Positions 14,054 through 22,533 of a DNA stretch of 29,066 bases are shown here, piece after piece. The notes under the pieces are model-generated. The model was not told the origin of the DNA. It saw only the letters and a list, made by a program, of their open reading frames with translations, and searched no databases. Origin of the DNA: Flavobacterium psychrophilum (GTDB lineage Bacteria > Bacteroidota > Bacteroidia > Flavobacteriales > Flavobacteriaceae); contig CALPPS020000024.1 in the NCBI GenBank assembly GCA_943325515.2, positions 1 to 29,066 of the forward strand, read 5' to 3'. Numbering within the stretch: the stretch's first letter is position 1; every line of letters starts with the position of its first letter. The position numbers and the translations under genes were made by a program.

Positions 14054-16438
14054 ATGAAACTATTTAAGAAAATTTTATTATCGCTTCTAATTGTAGTAGC
14101 CATAACAATAATAGCCATTATTTGGTATCTCCAATATACCAAACCAAAATACGAAGGAACCGCAACTCTAAAAGGAATAAACCAGCAAACCACTGTCTAT
14201 TTTGACAACTACGGCGTGCCACACATCTACGCTAATAACCAAAAAGACGCCATGACCACGCTAGGCTACGTCCACGCACAAGACCGCCTTTGGCAAATGG
14301 AACTCATGCGTCGCATTGCGCCAGGAAGATTGGCAGAAATCTTCGGAACACCGGCCCTAAAAACCGATAAATTCTTCGTAGGCATTGGCATTGACGAAAG
14401 CTCAGCAATAGCAGTAGCAAAACTTGACAAAAACTCCCAAACCTTTGTACTTGCTAATGCTTATCTTGATGGTATCAACCAATACCTAGAGGAAGGGAAA
14501 ACCCCAGTTGAGTTCACATTACTAGGCATCAAAAAAGAAAAGTTCACACTAAAAGATGTCTATAATATTTTCGGGTTTATGTCCTTCAGCTTTGCCATGG
14601 CACAAAAAACCGACCCATTACTAACAGACATCCGCGACCGTTTCGGCATGAAATACCTAAAAGACTTCAACATCACCGGAGAATTAGGAACCAAACAACT
14701 AAAATCCTTCAATGGAAACTATAATGAATACAGCGAAATCTCCAAATCAGTAGCTTTACTGTTAGAAACATCACCAGTACCACCTTTCATCGGGAGCAAC
14801 AGTTGGGTAATAGGCGGTGCCAAAACCAAAAGCGGCAAAGTAATCCTAGCCAACGACCCACACATCATGTATTCTCAACCCGGCACTTGGTACGAAGCAC
14901 ACATCGTTTGCCCAGAATACGAAATGTATGGCTACTACATTGCAGTAACACCATTTCCACTACTAGGACACAACAGAGACTACGCCTACGGACTAACCAT
15001 GTTCGAAAACGACGACGTTGATTTCTTCCAGGAAGAAGAAAACCCGAACAACCCAAAGCAGTATATCGTTGCTGATGGATTTAAGAACTACACCTACAAA
15101 CAAAAAACCATTAAAGTAAAAGACAGCACCCTAGTAAAACTAAATGTAAAAACCAGCATACACGGGCCCATCATCACAGGACTATTAGATGGTTTAACAA
15201 CTAATAAATCAGTAGCCATGTCATGGATATACACCCAACAAAAAAGCCAAATCCTCGATGCTGTTTATTCGTTATCACATGCTAAAAATCTTGAAGACTT
15301 TCATAAGAACATCGAACTCATCAAGGCGCCAGGGTTAAATATTATGTATGGCGATGCCAAAGGCAACATAGCTTGGATAACCTCTGGAAAACTATACAAA
15401 GTTGATAAATCTGTAAATACTAATTTCATCTTAAACGGAGCTAACGGCATTGATGACAGAAAAGAATGGATACCTTTTAACAAACATCCTGCCGCTATAA
15501 ATCCAAAATGGAATTATGTCTACACCAGTAACAATCAACCAGAACCTATTGATGGCTATCTTTATCCGGGCTACTATTTACCAAAAGACAGAGCATTAAG
15601 AATAGATGGATTATTATCCCCAAAAAGTGATTGGACCAAAGAAGATGTTTCGAAAATGATAGTAGATAATACGTCAGCTACCGCTCAAAATATTATAGCA
15701 AATTTGACAGCAGTTTTAACCATGAGCAAAATGAGTACCAATGAAAAACGAGCATTAACCATTTTAAAAGAATGGACAGGTGAAAATGATTTAAACGATG
15801 TTGCACCAACAGTATTTAATAAATGGCTCTATTGGTATTTGAAAGATACTTTCGAAGATGAATTTGGAAAAGACAACTTTACTATTTTATTAAATACACA
15901 TATTATTAAACAAACCATAGAAGCGCAATCACAAAACGCCAACTCGCCTTGGTGGGATAACATTACTACAAAAGATAGAAAAGAAACCCAAAAAGAAATC
16001 TTAACCCAATCCTTCAAAGAAGCAATTACTTCTCTAGAAAAACAACTTGGAAAAGATATAGGACAATGGCAATGGGCAAAAGTGCATAAAATAACCTTCC
16101 AGCATCCAATTGGGAAACTAAAACTATTTAGTAAATTTTTCAACGTTGGTTCCTATTCAATTGCAGGCACCAATGAAGTCATCAACAACCAACTCTTCAT
16201 TTACACCGATGACGCTGAAATAAACACCAAAGGCGGACCATCCACCCGAAGAATTATCGACTTCTCTGATATCGAAAATAGTTGGAGTGTATTGCCAACA
16301 GGGCAATCAGGCAATCCAATGAGTAAACATTATGATGATCAATCAGAACTTTTTGTTAACGGTAAATTTAGAAAAATGATGATAAATAAGAAAGAAATTG
16401 TGTCTACCTCCACTAAATTAGTTTTTGACCCTAAATAA
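14054..16438 (+). CDS. Penicillin acylase family protein (Ntn hydrolase), membrane-anchored
   Basis: A 794-residue amidohydrolase of the penicillin G acylase / acyl-homoserine-lactone acylase superfamily. An N-terminal hydrophobic segment (about residues 8-27) after MKLFKK should export it and hold it in the inner membrane facing the periplasm. The alpha region has VYFDNYGVPHIYA and GYVHAQDRLWQMELMRR. The autoprocessing site is GSNSWVIGGAKT, with Ser248 as the expected new N-terminal nucleophile of the beta chain. It is followed by ANDPH, PLLGHNRDYAYGLT and a C-terminal PTGQSGNPMSKHY. The substrate is not predictable; family members act on beta-lactams, acyl-homoserine lactones and other amides. 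The ATG is chosen over an upstream TTG that lies in the promoter. Confidence 0.9.
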   Translation: MKLFKKILLSLLIVVAITIIAIIWYLQYTKPKYEGTATLKGINQQTTVYFDNYGVPHIYANNQKDAMTTLGYVHAQDRLWQMELMRRIAPGRLAEIFGTPALKTDKFFVGIGIDESSAIAVAKLDKNSQTFVLANAYLDGINQYLEEGKTPVEFTLLGIKKEKFTLKDVYNIFGFMSFSFAMAQKTDPLLTDIRDRFGMKYLKDFNITGELGTKQLKSFNGNYNEYSEISKSVALLLETSPVPPFIGSNSWVIGGAKTKSGKVILANDPHIMYSQPGTWYEAHIVCPEYEMYGYYIAVTPFPLLGHNRDYAYGLTMFENDDVDFFQEEENPNNPKQYIVADGFKNYTYKQKTIKVKDSTLVKLNVKTSIHGPIITGLLDGLTTNKSVAMSWIYTQQKSQILDAVYSLSHAKNLEDFHKNIELIKAPGLNIMYGDAKGNIAWITSGKLYKVDKSVNTNFILNGANGIDDRKEWIPFNKHPAAINPKWNYVYTSNNQPEPIDGYLYPGYYLPKDRALRIDGLLSPKSDWTKEDVSKMIVDNTSATAQNIIANLTAVLTMSKMSTNEKRALTILKEWTGENDLNDVAPTVFNKWLYWYLKDTFEDEFGKDNFTILLNTHIIKQTIEAQSQNANSPWWDNITTKDRKETQKEILTQSFKEAITSLEKQLGKDIGQWQWAKVHKITFQHPIGKLKLFSKFFNVGSYSIAGTNEVINNQLFIYTDDAEINTKGGPSTRRIIDFSDIENSWSVLPTGQSGNPMSKHYDDQSELFVNGKFRKMMINKKEIVSTSTKLVFDPK

Positions 16439-16485
16439 TGGTTAGCCCTTAATACAGGAGTATTATTTTGAGTAAAATAAAAAAG

Positions 16486-16504
16486 ACATTCGTGTATTCG
16501 TGGC
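16486..16504 (+). repeat. 19-base direct repeat, copy 1
   Basis: ACATTCGTGTATTCGTGGC, itself two octamer-like units (CATTCGTG, TATTCGTG). The second copy is at 16575-16593. Confidence 0.8.
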
Positions 16505-16574
16505 AAAATTAATAAACACTATTTCATGTATATTATTTTTTCATATAAAAAGATAAGTAATAATTATCCCAAAT

Positions 16575-16593
16575 ACATTCGTGTATTCGTGGC
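16575..16593 (+). repeat. 19-base direct repeat, copy 2
   Basis: Identical to 16486-16504, 89 bases downstream, and ending 8 bases before the kmo -7 box. Confidence 0.8.
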
Positions 16594-16600
16594 TAATAAT

Positions 16601-16608
16601 TAAATTTG
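16601..16608 (+). promoter_or_regulatory. -7 box of the kmo promoter
   Basis: TAAATTTG fits TAnnTTTG. The region where a -33 box would lie is inside the 19-base direct repeat. Confidence 0.55.
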
Positions 16609-16630
16609 CAAAACCGTTTAGTAAAATTTA

Positions 16631-17977
16631 ATGCAAACTCCTCAAAAAATTGCTGTAGTTGGTTCTGGCTTAGTCGGGACTTTATTAGCAATATATCTCA
16701 AAAAACAAGGGAACATCGTTCACGTCTTTGACAGAAGTCCAGACATTAGAACAGTCGAGTTTTCAGGTCGTTCTATAAATTTGGTAATGTCTAATCGTGG
16801 TTGGAAAGCCATGGCAGATGTAGGTCTAGAGGATGAAATCAGAAAGATTGGTATCCCGGTAGATAAAAGAGCCATACATCTCAAAGATGGTAATCTCAAT
16901 TATCAGTATTATGGTAAAGATGGCGAAGCTATTTTTTCTTTATCAAGAGGCATTTTGAATAGAAGAATGATTGATTTGGCAGAAGCCGAAGGCGTAGAGT
17001 TTTTCTTTGAACACAAAATTTGGGATGTTACCTTGGCAACTTCAACTTTACACATAGGAGAATCTGAAAGAGGCGAGTGGACAGAACTACAATACGACAA
17101 AGTTTTTGGAGCAGATGGTGCTTTTTCTAGAATTCGTCACCGCATGCAACGCCAAAGTATGTTTGATTACTCGCAAGAGTTCATGAAGATTGGATACAAA
17201 GAATTACACATTCCTGCCAATGCTGATGGAACTCACAAAATAGATAAAAACTCTCTACATATTTGGCCTAGAGGAAACTTTATGCTCATGGCTTTGGCAA
17301 ACCTTGACGGGAGTTTCACCTGCACATTATTTATGCCTTTTGAAGGCGAAAACTCTTTTGAACAATTAATTGACGAAGCTACTTTAGTAGCTTTCTTTGC
17401 TAACTTTTTCCCTGACACGAATGCAGTAATTCCTGATTTGGTAAAAGATTTTTTCAAAAACCCAACAAGTTATTTAGCCATTATGAAATGTTATCCTTGG
17501 ACCTATGAAGACAAAGTTGCCCTGATAGGTGATGCTTCACATGCCATAGTTCCTTTCTATGGACACGGAATGAATGCCGGTTTTGAGGACATCACTGTTT
17601 TAAGCGAAATGATGGCAAAATATGGGGATGATTGGAAAACAATATTTTCAGAATATCAAAAGTCACGTAAACCTAATGCAGATGCTATAGCAGAACTTTC
17701 ATTGAGAAACTTCATAGAAATGAGTACTAAGACAGCCGATGTCAATTTCTTGTTACAAAAGAAAATCGAAAAATCATTCTCAGACAAACACCCTGATAAA
17801 TGGATTCCATTATACAGTAGAGTAACTTTTAGTCTGCAACCTTACTCTGAAGCACTTGCCATAGGCGACTTTCAAAACAAGATTATGGAACAAGTGATGC
17901 AAATTCCAAATATTGAACAGATTTGGAATAGCAAGGAAGTAGAAAATAAAATCATTGATTTATTAAATTCCAATTAA
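16631..17977 (+). CDS. kmo: Kynurenine 3-monooxygenase
   Basis: FAD- and NADPH-dependent aromatic hydroxylase that turns kynurenine into 3-hydroxykynurenine. The 448-residue protein starts with a Rossmann motif (VVGSGLVG, G11, G13, G16). It has GRSINLVMSNRGWKA and SRGILNRRMIDLAEAEG typical of KMO, GADGAFSRIRHRMQ, and the FAD-ribose motif LIGDASHAIVPFYGHGMNAGFED. The length equals that of bacterial KMO; a C-terminal membrane anchor is not evident. With kynU it forms the tryptophan-to-3-hydroxyanthranilate route. The two genes are on the same strand but separated by three others. It is followed by a terminator. Confidence 0.95.
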   Translation: MQTPQKIAVVGSGLVGTLLAIYLKKQGNIVHVFDRSPDIRTVEFSGRSINLVMSNRGWKAMADVGLEDEIRKIGIPVDKRAIHLKDGNLNYQYYGKDGEAIFSLSRGILNRRMIDLAEAEGVEFFFEHKIWDVTLATSTLHIGESERGEWTELQYDKVFGADGAFSRIRHRMQRQSMFDYSQEFMKIGYKELHIPANADGTHKIDKNSLHIWPRGNFMLMALANLDGSFTCTLFMPFEGENSFEQLIDEATLVAFFANFFPDTNAVIPDLVKDFFKNPTSYLAIMKCYPWTYEDKVALIGDASHAIVPFYGHGMNAGFEDITVLSEMMAKYGDDWKTIFSEYQKSRKPNADAIAELSLRNFIEMSTKTADVNFLLQKKIEKSFSDKHPDKWIPLYSRVTFSLQPYSEALAIGDFQNKIMEQVMQIPNIEQIWNSKEVENKIIDLLNSN

Positions 17978-17985
17978 AAAATTTC

Positions 17986-18022
17986 AAATCCCAACAACTA
18001 GATTTTTTTATTGGGGTTTTAT
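17986..18022 (+). terminator. Intrinsic terminator after kmo
   Basis: AAATCCCAA pairs with TTGGGGTTT (9 pairs, one G-U) over a 16-base loop, followed by TTTTATT. Confidence 0.65.
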
Positions 18023-18400
18023 TAAAATTAAAGTCAATTTGATAAATTGAAGCATCATCAAACATATTGAGATATTTCACTCTTGTATTTTATCAATAAA
18101 TTTCATGATTTTATTATACCAAAATCTCAGGTTTATGTGTTTATATTATGTGTTTAACAATTTGTAAAACTTTTAAAATATGAAATGAAAAAATCTTAAG
18201 TTAAAAATAGTTTAATAAAAATACTTTTAGAATAAATTTTACGTTATACCTATAAATATCTATTTAAAGATTAAAAAAAACTCTAATAATTCATGTTTTA
18301 ATCGATGATTTTTTTAAAAGTTACAAATGCTTCACAAAAAAGTTACAAAATCTTAACATCTTTTAAATTAAAAAAAGTTTTTTTATTACAAGTAAAAAAT
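18023..18400. other. Strongly AT-rich spacer upstream of exbB
   Basis: No reading frame of note. The only structure I see is a direct repeat of AAAAGTTACAAA at 18316-18327 and 18338-18349, starts 22 bases apart (about two helical turns), some 50-85 bases upstream of the exbB -7 box. It could be a regulator-binding site. Confidence 0.45.
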
Positions 18401-18408
18401 TAAATTTG
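18401..18408 (+). promoter_or_regulatory. -7 box of the exbB-tonB operon promoter
   Basis: TAAATTTG fits TAnnTTTG. Transcription would begin near 18415, giving an A-rich leader of about 57 bases before the exbB ATG. Confidence 0.55.
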
Positions 18409-18471
18409 CTACCAATCAATTTTATTAATAACTAAAACTTATAAATTAATTAAAAATTAAAATTTACAAAA

Positions 18472-19293
18472 ATGGCAAACGTTAAAAAAGAAAGTGGTTC
18501 GAACGGAGGAAATATGTTCTCTGGAATTGTGATTGTAGCATGTATTTTCGTCGGAGTTCTAGTGTGGAATTTCATTATGGGTGCAGGTTCAAATTTTGAA
18601 GGTGGTGTAAACACTGGTCATCCACTTCCAGGAAATTATTTAGCAATGGTTTACAAAGGTGGACCAATTGTACCAGTTTTAATGGGGTTATTATTAATGG
18701 TGGTAGTGTTTTCTATTGAGCGTTTTTCAGTTATATCAAAAGCATCAGGAAAAGGTAAATTAGAAGTTTTTATGAAAAATGTACAAGCAAGTATCAAACA
18801 AGGAAATATTGAGGATGCTATTGCTGCTTGTGACAAACAAGAAGGTTCAGTTGCTAATGCGGTTAAAGCGGCTTTAGTTAAATACCAAGAAGTTAAAAAA
18901 GAAGGTTTCAATAGTGAAGAAGCATCCGAAACTATCCACAAAGAAATCGAAGAAGCAACAGCACTCGAAATGCCTATGCTAGAGCAAAATTTAACTATTT
19001 TATCAACACTTGTTGCGCTTGGAACACTTGCTGGATTATTAGGAACAGTAACAGGGATGATTAAAGCGTTTGGTGCATTGGCTTCTGCGGGAACTCCAGA
19101 TCAAGCTGCATTAGCAAATGGTATTTCTGAAGCACTTATTAACACGGCTACAGGCATCTCAACTTCTGCTTTAGCAATCGTTACTTATAACTTCTTTACT
19201 TCTAAAATCGATACATTGACTTACTCAATTGATGAAGCAGGTTCAACTATCGTGAATACATACAGAAAATTTAGAGGAAGTTTAAAATCATAA
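18472..19293 (+). CDS. exbB: ExbB/TolQ/MotA-type proton channel protein
   Basis: Inner-membrane subunit of the ExbB-ExbD proton channel that powers TonB. At 273 residues it is slightly longer than E. coli ExbB. Three hydrophobic segments are visible: about 16-36, about 60-82 (GPIVPVLMGLLLMVVVFSIE), and the long pair of channel helices around 175-240 with the typical LGTLAGLLGTVTGMIKAF and GISTSALAI. The cytoplasmic domain lies between the second and third segments. It is the first gene of a seven-gene same-strand cluster ending at 24195. ExbB is preferred over TolQ and MotA because two exbD genes and tonB follow directly. Confidence 0.92.
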   Translation: MANVKKESGSNGGNMFSGIVIVACIFVGVLVWNFIMGAGSNFEGGVNTGHPLPGNYLAMVYKGGPIVPVLMGLLLMVVVFSIERFSVISKASGKGKLEVFMKNVQASIKQGNIEDAIAACDKQEGSVANAVKAALVKYQEVKKEGFNSEEASETIHKEIEEATALEMPMLEQNLTILSTLVALGTLAGLLGTVTGMIKAFGALASAGTPDQAALANGISEALINTATGISTSALAIVTYNFFTSKIDTLTYSIDEAGSTIVNTYRKFRGSLKS

Positions 19294-19339
19294 TTCAATT
19301 AGTAGCAACTCTATTAATTGTAATTAAAAAAAATAAAAA

Positions 19340-19969
19340 ATGGCTAAAGTAAAAATGACCAAAAAAGCTACATCAATCGACATGACAGCGATGTGTGATG
19401 TGGCTTTCCTTTTACTAACATTCTTTATCCTTACGGCGACGGCAAAAGTACCCGAACCACTTCCAGTAGATACCCCATCATCAACTGTACAAACCAAATT
19501 ACCTGAAACAGGATTGGCTACTATAACAATTGGTAAAAGTGATGCAAAAGAACAAGTATTTTACGGAATGAAGGACAGAGATGTACGTTCAGGGGCTCTT
19601 GACTATATGGCTCAGAAATATAAATTAACTTTCACAGATGAAGAAAAAGCCCAGTTTGCTCTTGTAGAAGAGTTTGGTGTGCCAATAGAAAGCTTAAAAC
19701 AATTACTGGCAATGAAAGGAGCTGATAGAGCTAAAAAGGGTGTGCAACCTGGTATTCCTTGTGATTCTATCAACAATCAATTACAAGATTGGATTCAATA
19801 CGCTAGAAAAGCACATATAGATGGAGGCGCTACAAAAGAGCTTCAATTTGCTATCAAAGGTGATGCTAAAGAAGAATATCCACAGATTAAAAGAATCATG
19901 GATATTTTACAAGACCAAAAAATCAATAGCTTTAATTTAGTTACTGGTTTAAGAGGTAAAGACTATTAA
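19340..19969 (+). CDS. exbD: Biopolymer transporter ExbD, first copy (long form)
   Basis: Single-span partner of ExbB. The membrane segment (residues 14-35) carries the conserved proton-path aspartate in MTAMCDVAFLLLTFFIL. The periplasmic part (about 36-209) is longer than in classical ExbD (about 140 residues in total), with an extra stretch around residues 75-150 that includes DRAKKGVQPGIPCDSINNQLQ. The C-terminal DILQDQKINSFNLVTGL resembles the end of the ExbD fold. It begins 46 bases after exbB and is 20 bases before the second exbD. Such longer ExbD proteins are common in Bacteroidota clusters. Confidence 0.9.
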   Translation: MAKVKMTKKATSIDMTAMCDVAFLLLTFFILTATAKVPEPLPVDTPSSTVQTKLPETGLATITIGKSDAKEQVFYGMKDRDVRSGALDYMAQKYKLTFTDEEKAQFALVEEFGVPIESLKQLLAMKGADRAKKGVQPGIPCDSINNQLQDWIQYARKAHIDGGATKELQFAIKGDAKEEYPQIKRIMDILQDQKINSFNLVTGLRGKDY

Positions 19970-19989
19970 TTTAATAACACTATTATACA

Positions 19990-20550
19990 ATGGCTGAATT
20001 AAATACCGGCGACGGTGGAGGCAAAAAAGGTGGTAAGGTAAGAAGTAAAAAATCCAATGCAAAGGTAGATTTAACTGCCATGGTGGATTTGGCATTCTTA
20101 TTGATTACTTTCTTTATGTTGACAACTTCTTTATCTAAACCTCAATCTATGGATTTAGGGTTACCAGATAAAGAAGATGATAAAACTAAAGACAAACCTA
20201 TCAAAGTTGACCAAGTAAGAACGTTAACTTTCATCTTAGGAAAAGACAATAAAATTAAATGGTATCATGGATTACTTGAAGCACCAGAAACTGGAGGAGG
20301 CCCATCAAATGGTGTTTATGGTAAAAATGGTATTCGTAAAGAAATTTTAAAAAGAATAACGTCAATTGTACAAGCTACAGGAGATAAGAAAAAAGGAATG
20401 ATAGTAATTATCAAACCAACAAAAAAATCTACCTACAGAAACTTAGTTGATATTTTGGATGAAATGGCTATTTGTGATGTACCAACTTATGCTATCGTAA
20501 ATGATATTACTCCAGAAGAACAAAAGCTAGTAGATGAAATGAACAAGTAA
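19990..20550 (+). CDS. exbD: Biopolymer transporter ExbD, second copy
   Basis: A 186-residue ExbD family protein. After a Gly/Lys-rich cytoplasmic start (about 1-25) comes a membrane segment with the conserved aspartate, LTAMVDLAFLLITFFML. The periplasmic domain ends with VDILDEMAICDVPTYAIV. It is clearly related to the preceding ExbD but not a recent copy, since little outside the membrane segment matches. The pair may form heteromeric ExbD dimers in the channel. It is followed after 31 bases by tonB. Confidence 0.9.
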   Translation: MAELNTGDGGGKKGGKVRSKKSNAKVDLTAMVDLAFLLITFFMLTTSLSKPQSMDLGLPDKEDDKTKDKPIKVDQVRTLTFILGKDNKIKWYHGLLEAPETGGGPSNGVYGKNGIRKEILKRITSIVQATGDKKKGMIVIIKPTKKSTYRNLVDILDEMAICDVPTYAIVNDITPEEQKLVDEMNK

Positions 20551-20581
20551 TGCTCTTGTGCTAATCTTAAAAATATAAAAA

Positions 20582-21370
20582 ATGAAATTAGACTTATTAA
20601 CGAGACAATGGATTGACATCGTTTTTGAAGGCCGTAACAAATCATATGGTGCATATGAATTGCGTAAAGATAGCCCAAAAACAACGTTGCGTTCTATGTT
20701 GATTGGAGCATTAATTTTTTGTTTAGCTGTAGCTGCTCCGCTTATTGCAGATTTGATTCCAGATTTGTCAAGCGATGATGCTTCATTAGATAAAAAAATT
20801 GTAACTATTAAGTTACCTCCAAAAGAAGAACAACCAAAAGATCTTCCACCACCTCCACCACCACCTCCAAAAGTAGATCAGGTGAAATTTGTGAAACCAG
20901 TTGTGGCAAAATCAGAAGAAATTGTGGAAGAGCCACCAAAAGTGGAAGAAATCAAAGATAAAAAACTTGGAAATGAAACAATAAAAGGTGATCCAGATGC
21001 TCCTTTAACTATAGAGCCAGTTGGAAATGGACCAAGTGTTGTAGAAGAAGATAATAATATCTACAATACTGCAGGTATCGAGGTTAAACCAGATTTTCCA
21101 GGAGGATTAGAAAAATTCTATAAATTCATTGGTAAAAATTTCCAGGTTCCTGAAGAAGAAGGATTAAAAGGAAAAATATTTGTGACCTTTGTAGTAGAAA
21201 AAGATGGTTCATTAACTGATATCAAAGTACTAAGAGATATTGGTTATGGAACAGGAAAAGAAGCTATGAGAGTTTTAAAATCATGTCCAAGATGGAACCC
21301 TGGAGAACAAAATGGAAAAAAAGTTAGAGTATTATACTCGCTACCAATTTCTATTCAATCAGCAGAATAA
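20582..21370 (+). CDS. tonB: TonB energy-transducing protein
   Basis: Spans the periplasm to pass the proton-motive force to outer-membrane TonB-dependent receptors. Of 262 residues, about 37 are cytoplasmic (LTRQWIDIVFEGRNKSYGAY, typical of Bacteroidota TonB). The membrane helix is about 38-59. A proline-rich spacer around 83-110 includes a run of eight prolines. The C-terminal TonB domain (about 165-262) contains FPGGLEKFYKFIGKNF, GKIFVTFVVEKDGSL and the C-terminal RVLYSLPISIQ. Its stop codon is directly followed by the ATG of the next gene. Confidence 0.93.
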   Translation: MKLDLLTRQWIDIVFEGRNKSYGAYELRKDSPKTTLRSMLIGALIFCLAVAAPLIADLIPDLSSDDASLDKKIVTIKLPPKEEQPKDLPPPPPPPPKVDQVKFVKPVVAKSEEIVEEPPKVEEIKDKKLGNETIKGDPDAPLTIEPVGNGPSVVEEDNNIYNTAGIEVKPDFPGGLEKFYKFIGKNFQVPEEEGLKGKIFVTFVVEKDGSLTDIKVLRDIGYGTGKEAMRVLKSCPRWNPGEQNGKKVRVLYSLPISIQSAE

Positions 21371-21595
21371 ATGATTTCAAAATTCATAGAAAACTTTCAG
21401 AAGAAATCGCTTAAAGAGCGATTTCTTCTCGTTATAGGCATACTGTTTTTTTTGATTTATTTAACATTTGGCCTAATAATTATTTTTTGGAAGTCACTTC
21501 CTTTAACATTACCCTATAATTATAGAATTGTTCTTGGAATTTTATTGATTGTATATTCTTTTTTACGATTTTTGCGTTTCTTTAATAAAGATTAA
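21371..21595 (+). CDS. Small two-helix membrane protein in the tonB operon, unknown function
   Basis: A 74-residue protein whose ATG directly abuts the tonB stop (zero spacing), suggesting coupled translation. It has a basic N-terminal helix (FIENFQKKSLKERF), two hydrophobic segments (about 18-39 and 49-65) and a basic tail (LRFLRFFNKD). I recognise no family. Its place in the operon hints at a role at the inner membrane next to ExbB-ExbD-TonB, which is only an inference. Confidence 0.65.
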   Translation: MISKFIENFQKKSLKERFLLVIGILFFLIYLTFGLIIIFWKSLPLTLPYNYRIVLGILLIVYSFLRFLRFFNKD

Positions 21596-21602
21596 CCATA
21601 AA

Positions 21603-22523
21603 ATGAATAAAATAACCAAAACAGTTATTGGGTTTTTATTGATAGGATTATTATTTCTATTGGCTTGTCAAAATAAATCAACAGATAAATTAGACACTAT
21701 TATAAAAGGGAAAGCTACTATATATCTTGACGAGTCCATATTGCCTATAGTAGAAGATGAAGAAGCAGTTTTTGAAACACAATATGAAGCAAAACTGCAT
21801 TTAGTTCCTCGATCAGAAAATGAAGTATTGAATGCATTATTAAATGATACCGCTAAAATTGCTGTTTTAACAAGAAAACTTTCAGACAAAGAATTAAAAG
21901 TATTTAAAGCCAAAAAAATTGTGCCAAGGATGACGCCATTTGCTACCGATGCAGTTGCGTTAATAAGAAATAAAACCTCTAATGATACTTTAGTGGCGTT
22001 ACAAGATATTATCGATTTTATAAATGGAAAAACAGTTGCTTCTATAAAAGGCCTTGTTTTTGACAATGCTAATTCTAGCACAGTGAGATATTTTAATGAA
22101 GTCATAGGTGAAACGATTACGAATAAAAAAAATATTTTTTCATTTAAAACTAATGAAGAAGTTATAAAATATGTGGCTAGTAATAATGGAATGGTTGGAG
22201 TAATAGGCATTAATTGGATTTTTCAACCACCATTAGCCTTACAAGAAACCGTTGATAAAGTAACTGTTTTAGGAATTAAAGGGTTGAATACAAATGATTA
22301 TTTTTCTCCAACACAAGATAACCTTGCCATAGGGAATTATCCTTTGGCACGTCATTTGTACATTATAAATTGTCAAGGATATTCAGGATTAGGAATGGGA
22401 TTTGCTTCCTTCCTAGGTGGAGAAAGAGGACAACGCATTATTTTAAAATCAGGTTTAGTTCCTGAGCGTATTCCAACAAGAAAAATTAGAATAAGAAATA
22501 CAATTACTAAGAATAATAATTAA
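21603..22523 (+). CDS. PstS-like substrate-binding lipoprotein
   Basis: A 306-residue protein with a lipoprotein signal peptide ending LLFLLAC (lipidated Cys22). The rest resembles the PstS-type phosphate-binding fold: an early GKATIYLDESILPIVEDEEAVFE strand and helix (shown in parts GKATIYLDESI and LPIVEDEEAVFE), a central DAVALIRNK typical of this class, an SSTVRYF segment, and a C-terminal GFASFLGGERGQRIILKSG. No pstC, pstA or pstB is nearby. The ATG at 21603 is chosen because it begins a proper signal peptide; a longer frame from 21549 would overlap the upstream gene. The ligand may be phosphate or another anion; it is likely a component of this TonB locus. Confidence 0.8.
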   Translation: MNKITKTVIGFLLIGLLFLLACQNKSTDKLDTIIKGKATIYLDESILPIVEDEEAVFETQYEAKLHLVPRSENEVLNALLNDTAKIAVLTRKLSDKELKVFKAKKIVPRMTPFATDAVALIRNKTSNDTLVALQDIIDFINGKTVASIKGLVFDNANSSTVRYFNEVIGETITNKKNIFSFKTNEEVIKYVASNNGMVGVIGINWIFQPPLALQETVDKVTVLGIKGLNTNDYFSPTQDNLAIGNYPLARHLYIINCQGYSGLGMGFASFLGGERGQRIILKSGLVPERIPTRKIRIRNTITKNNN

Positions 22524-22533
22524 AAATTGCAAA

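Noticed and set aside
14803..15021. Alternative-frame Arg-rich frame in the acylase gene
   Set aside because: A shadow of the real frame; the composition (many Arg, Thr, His) is typical of out-of-frame reading.
21668..22210. 180-codon minus-strand open frame
   Set aside because: It lies wholly inside the PstS-like gene on the opposite strand, has hydrophobic low-complexity residue use and no family motif.
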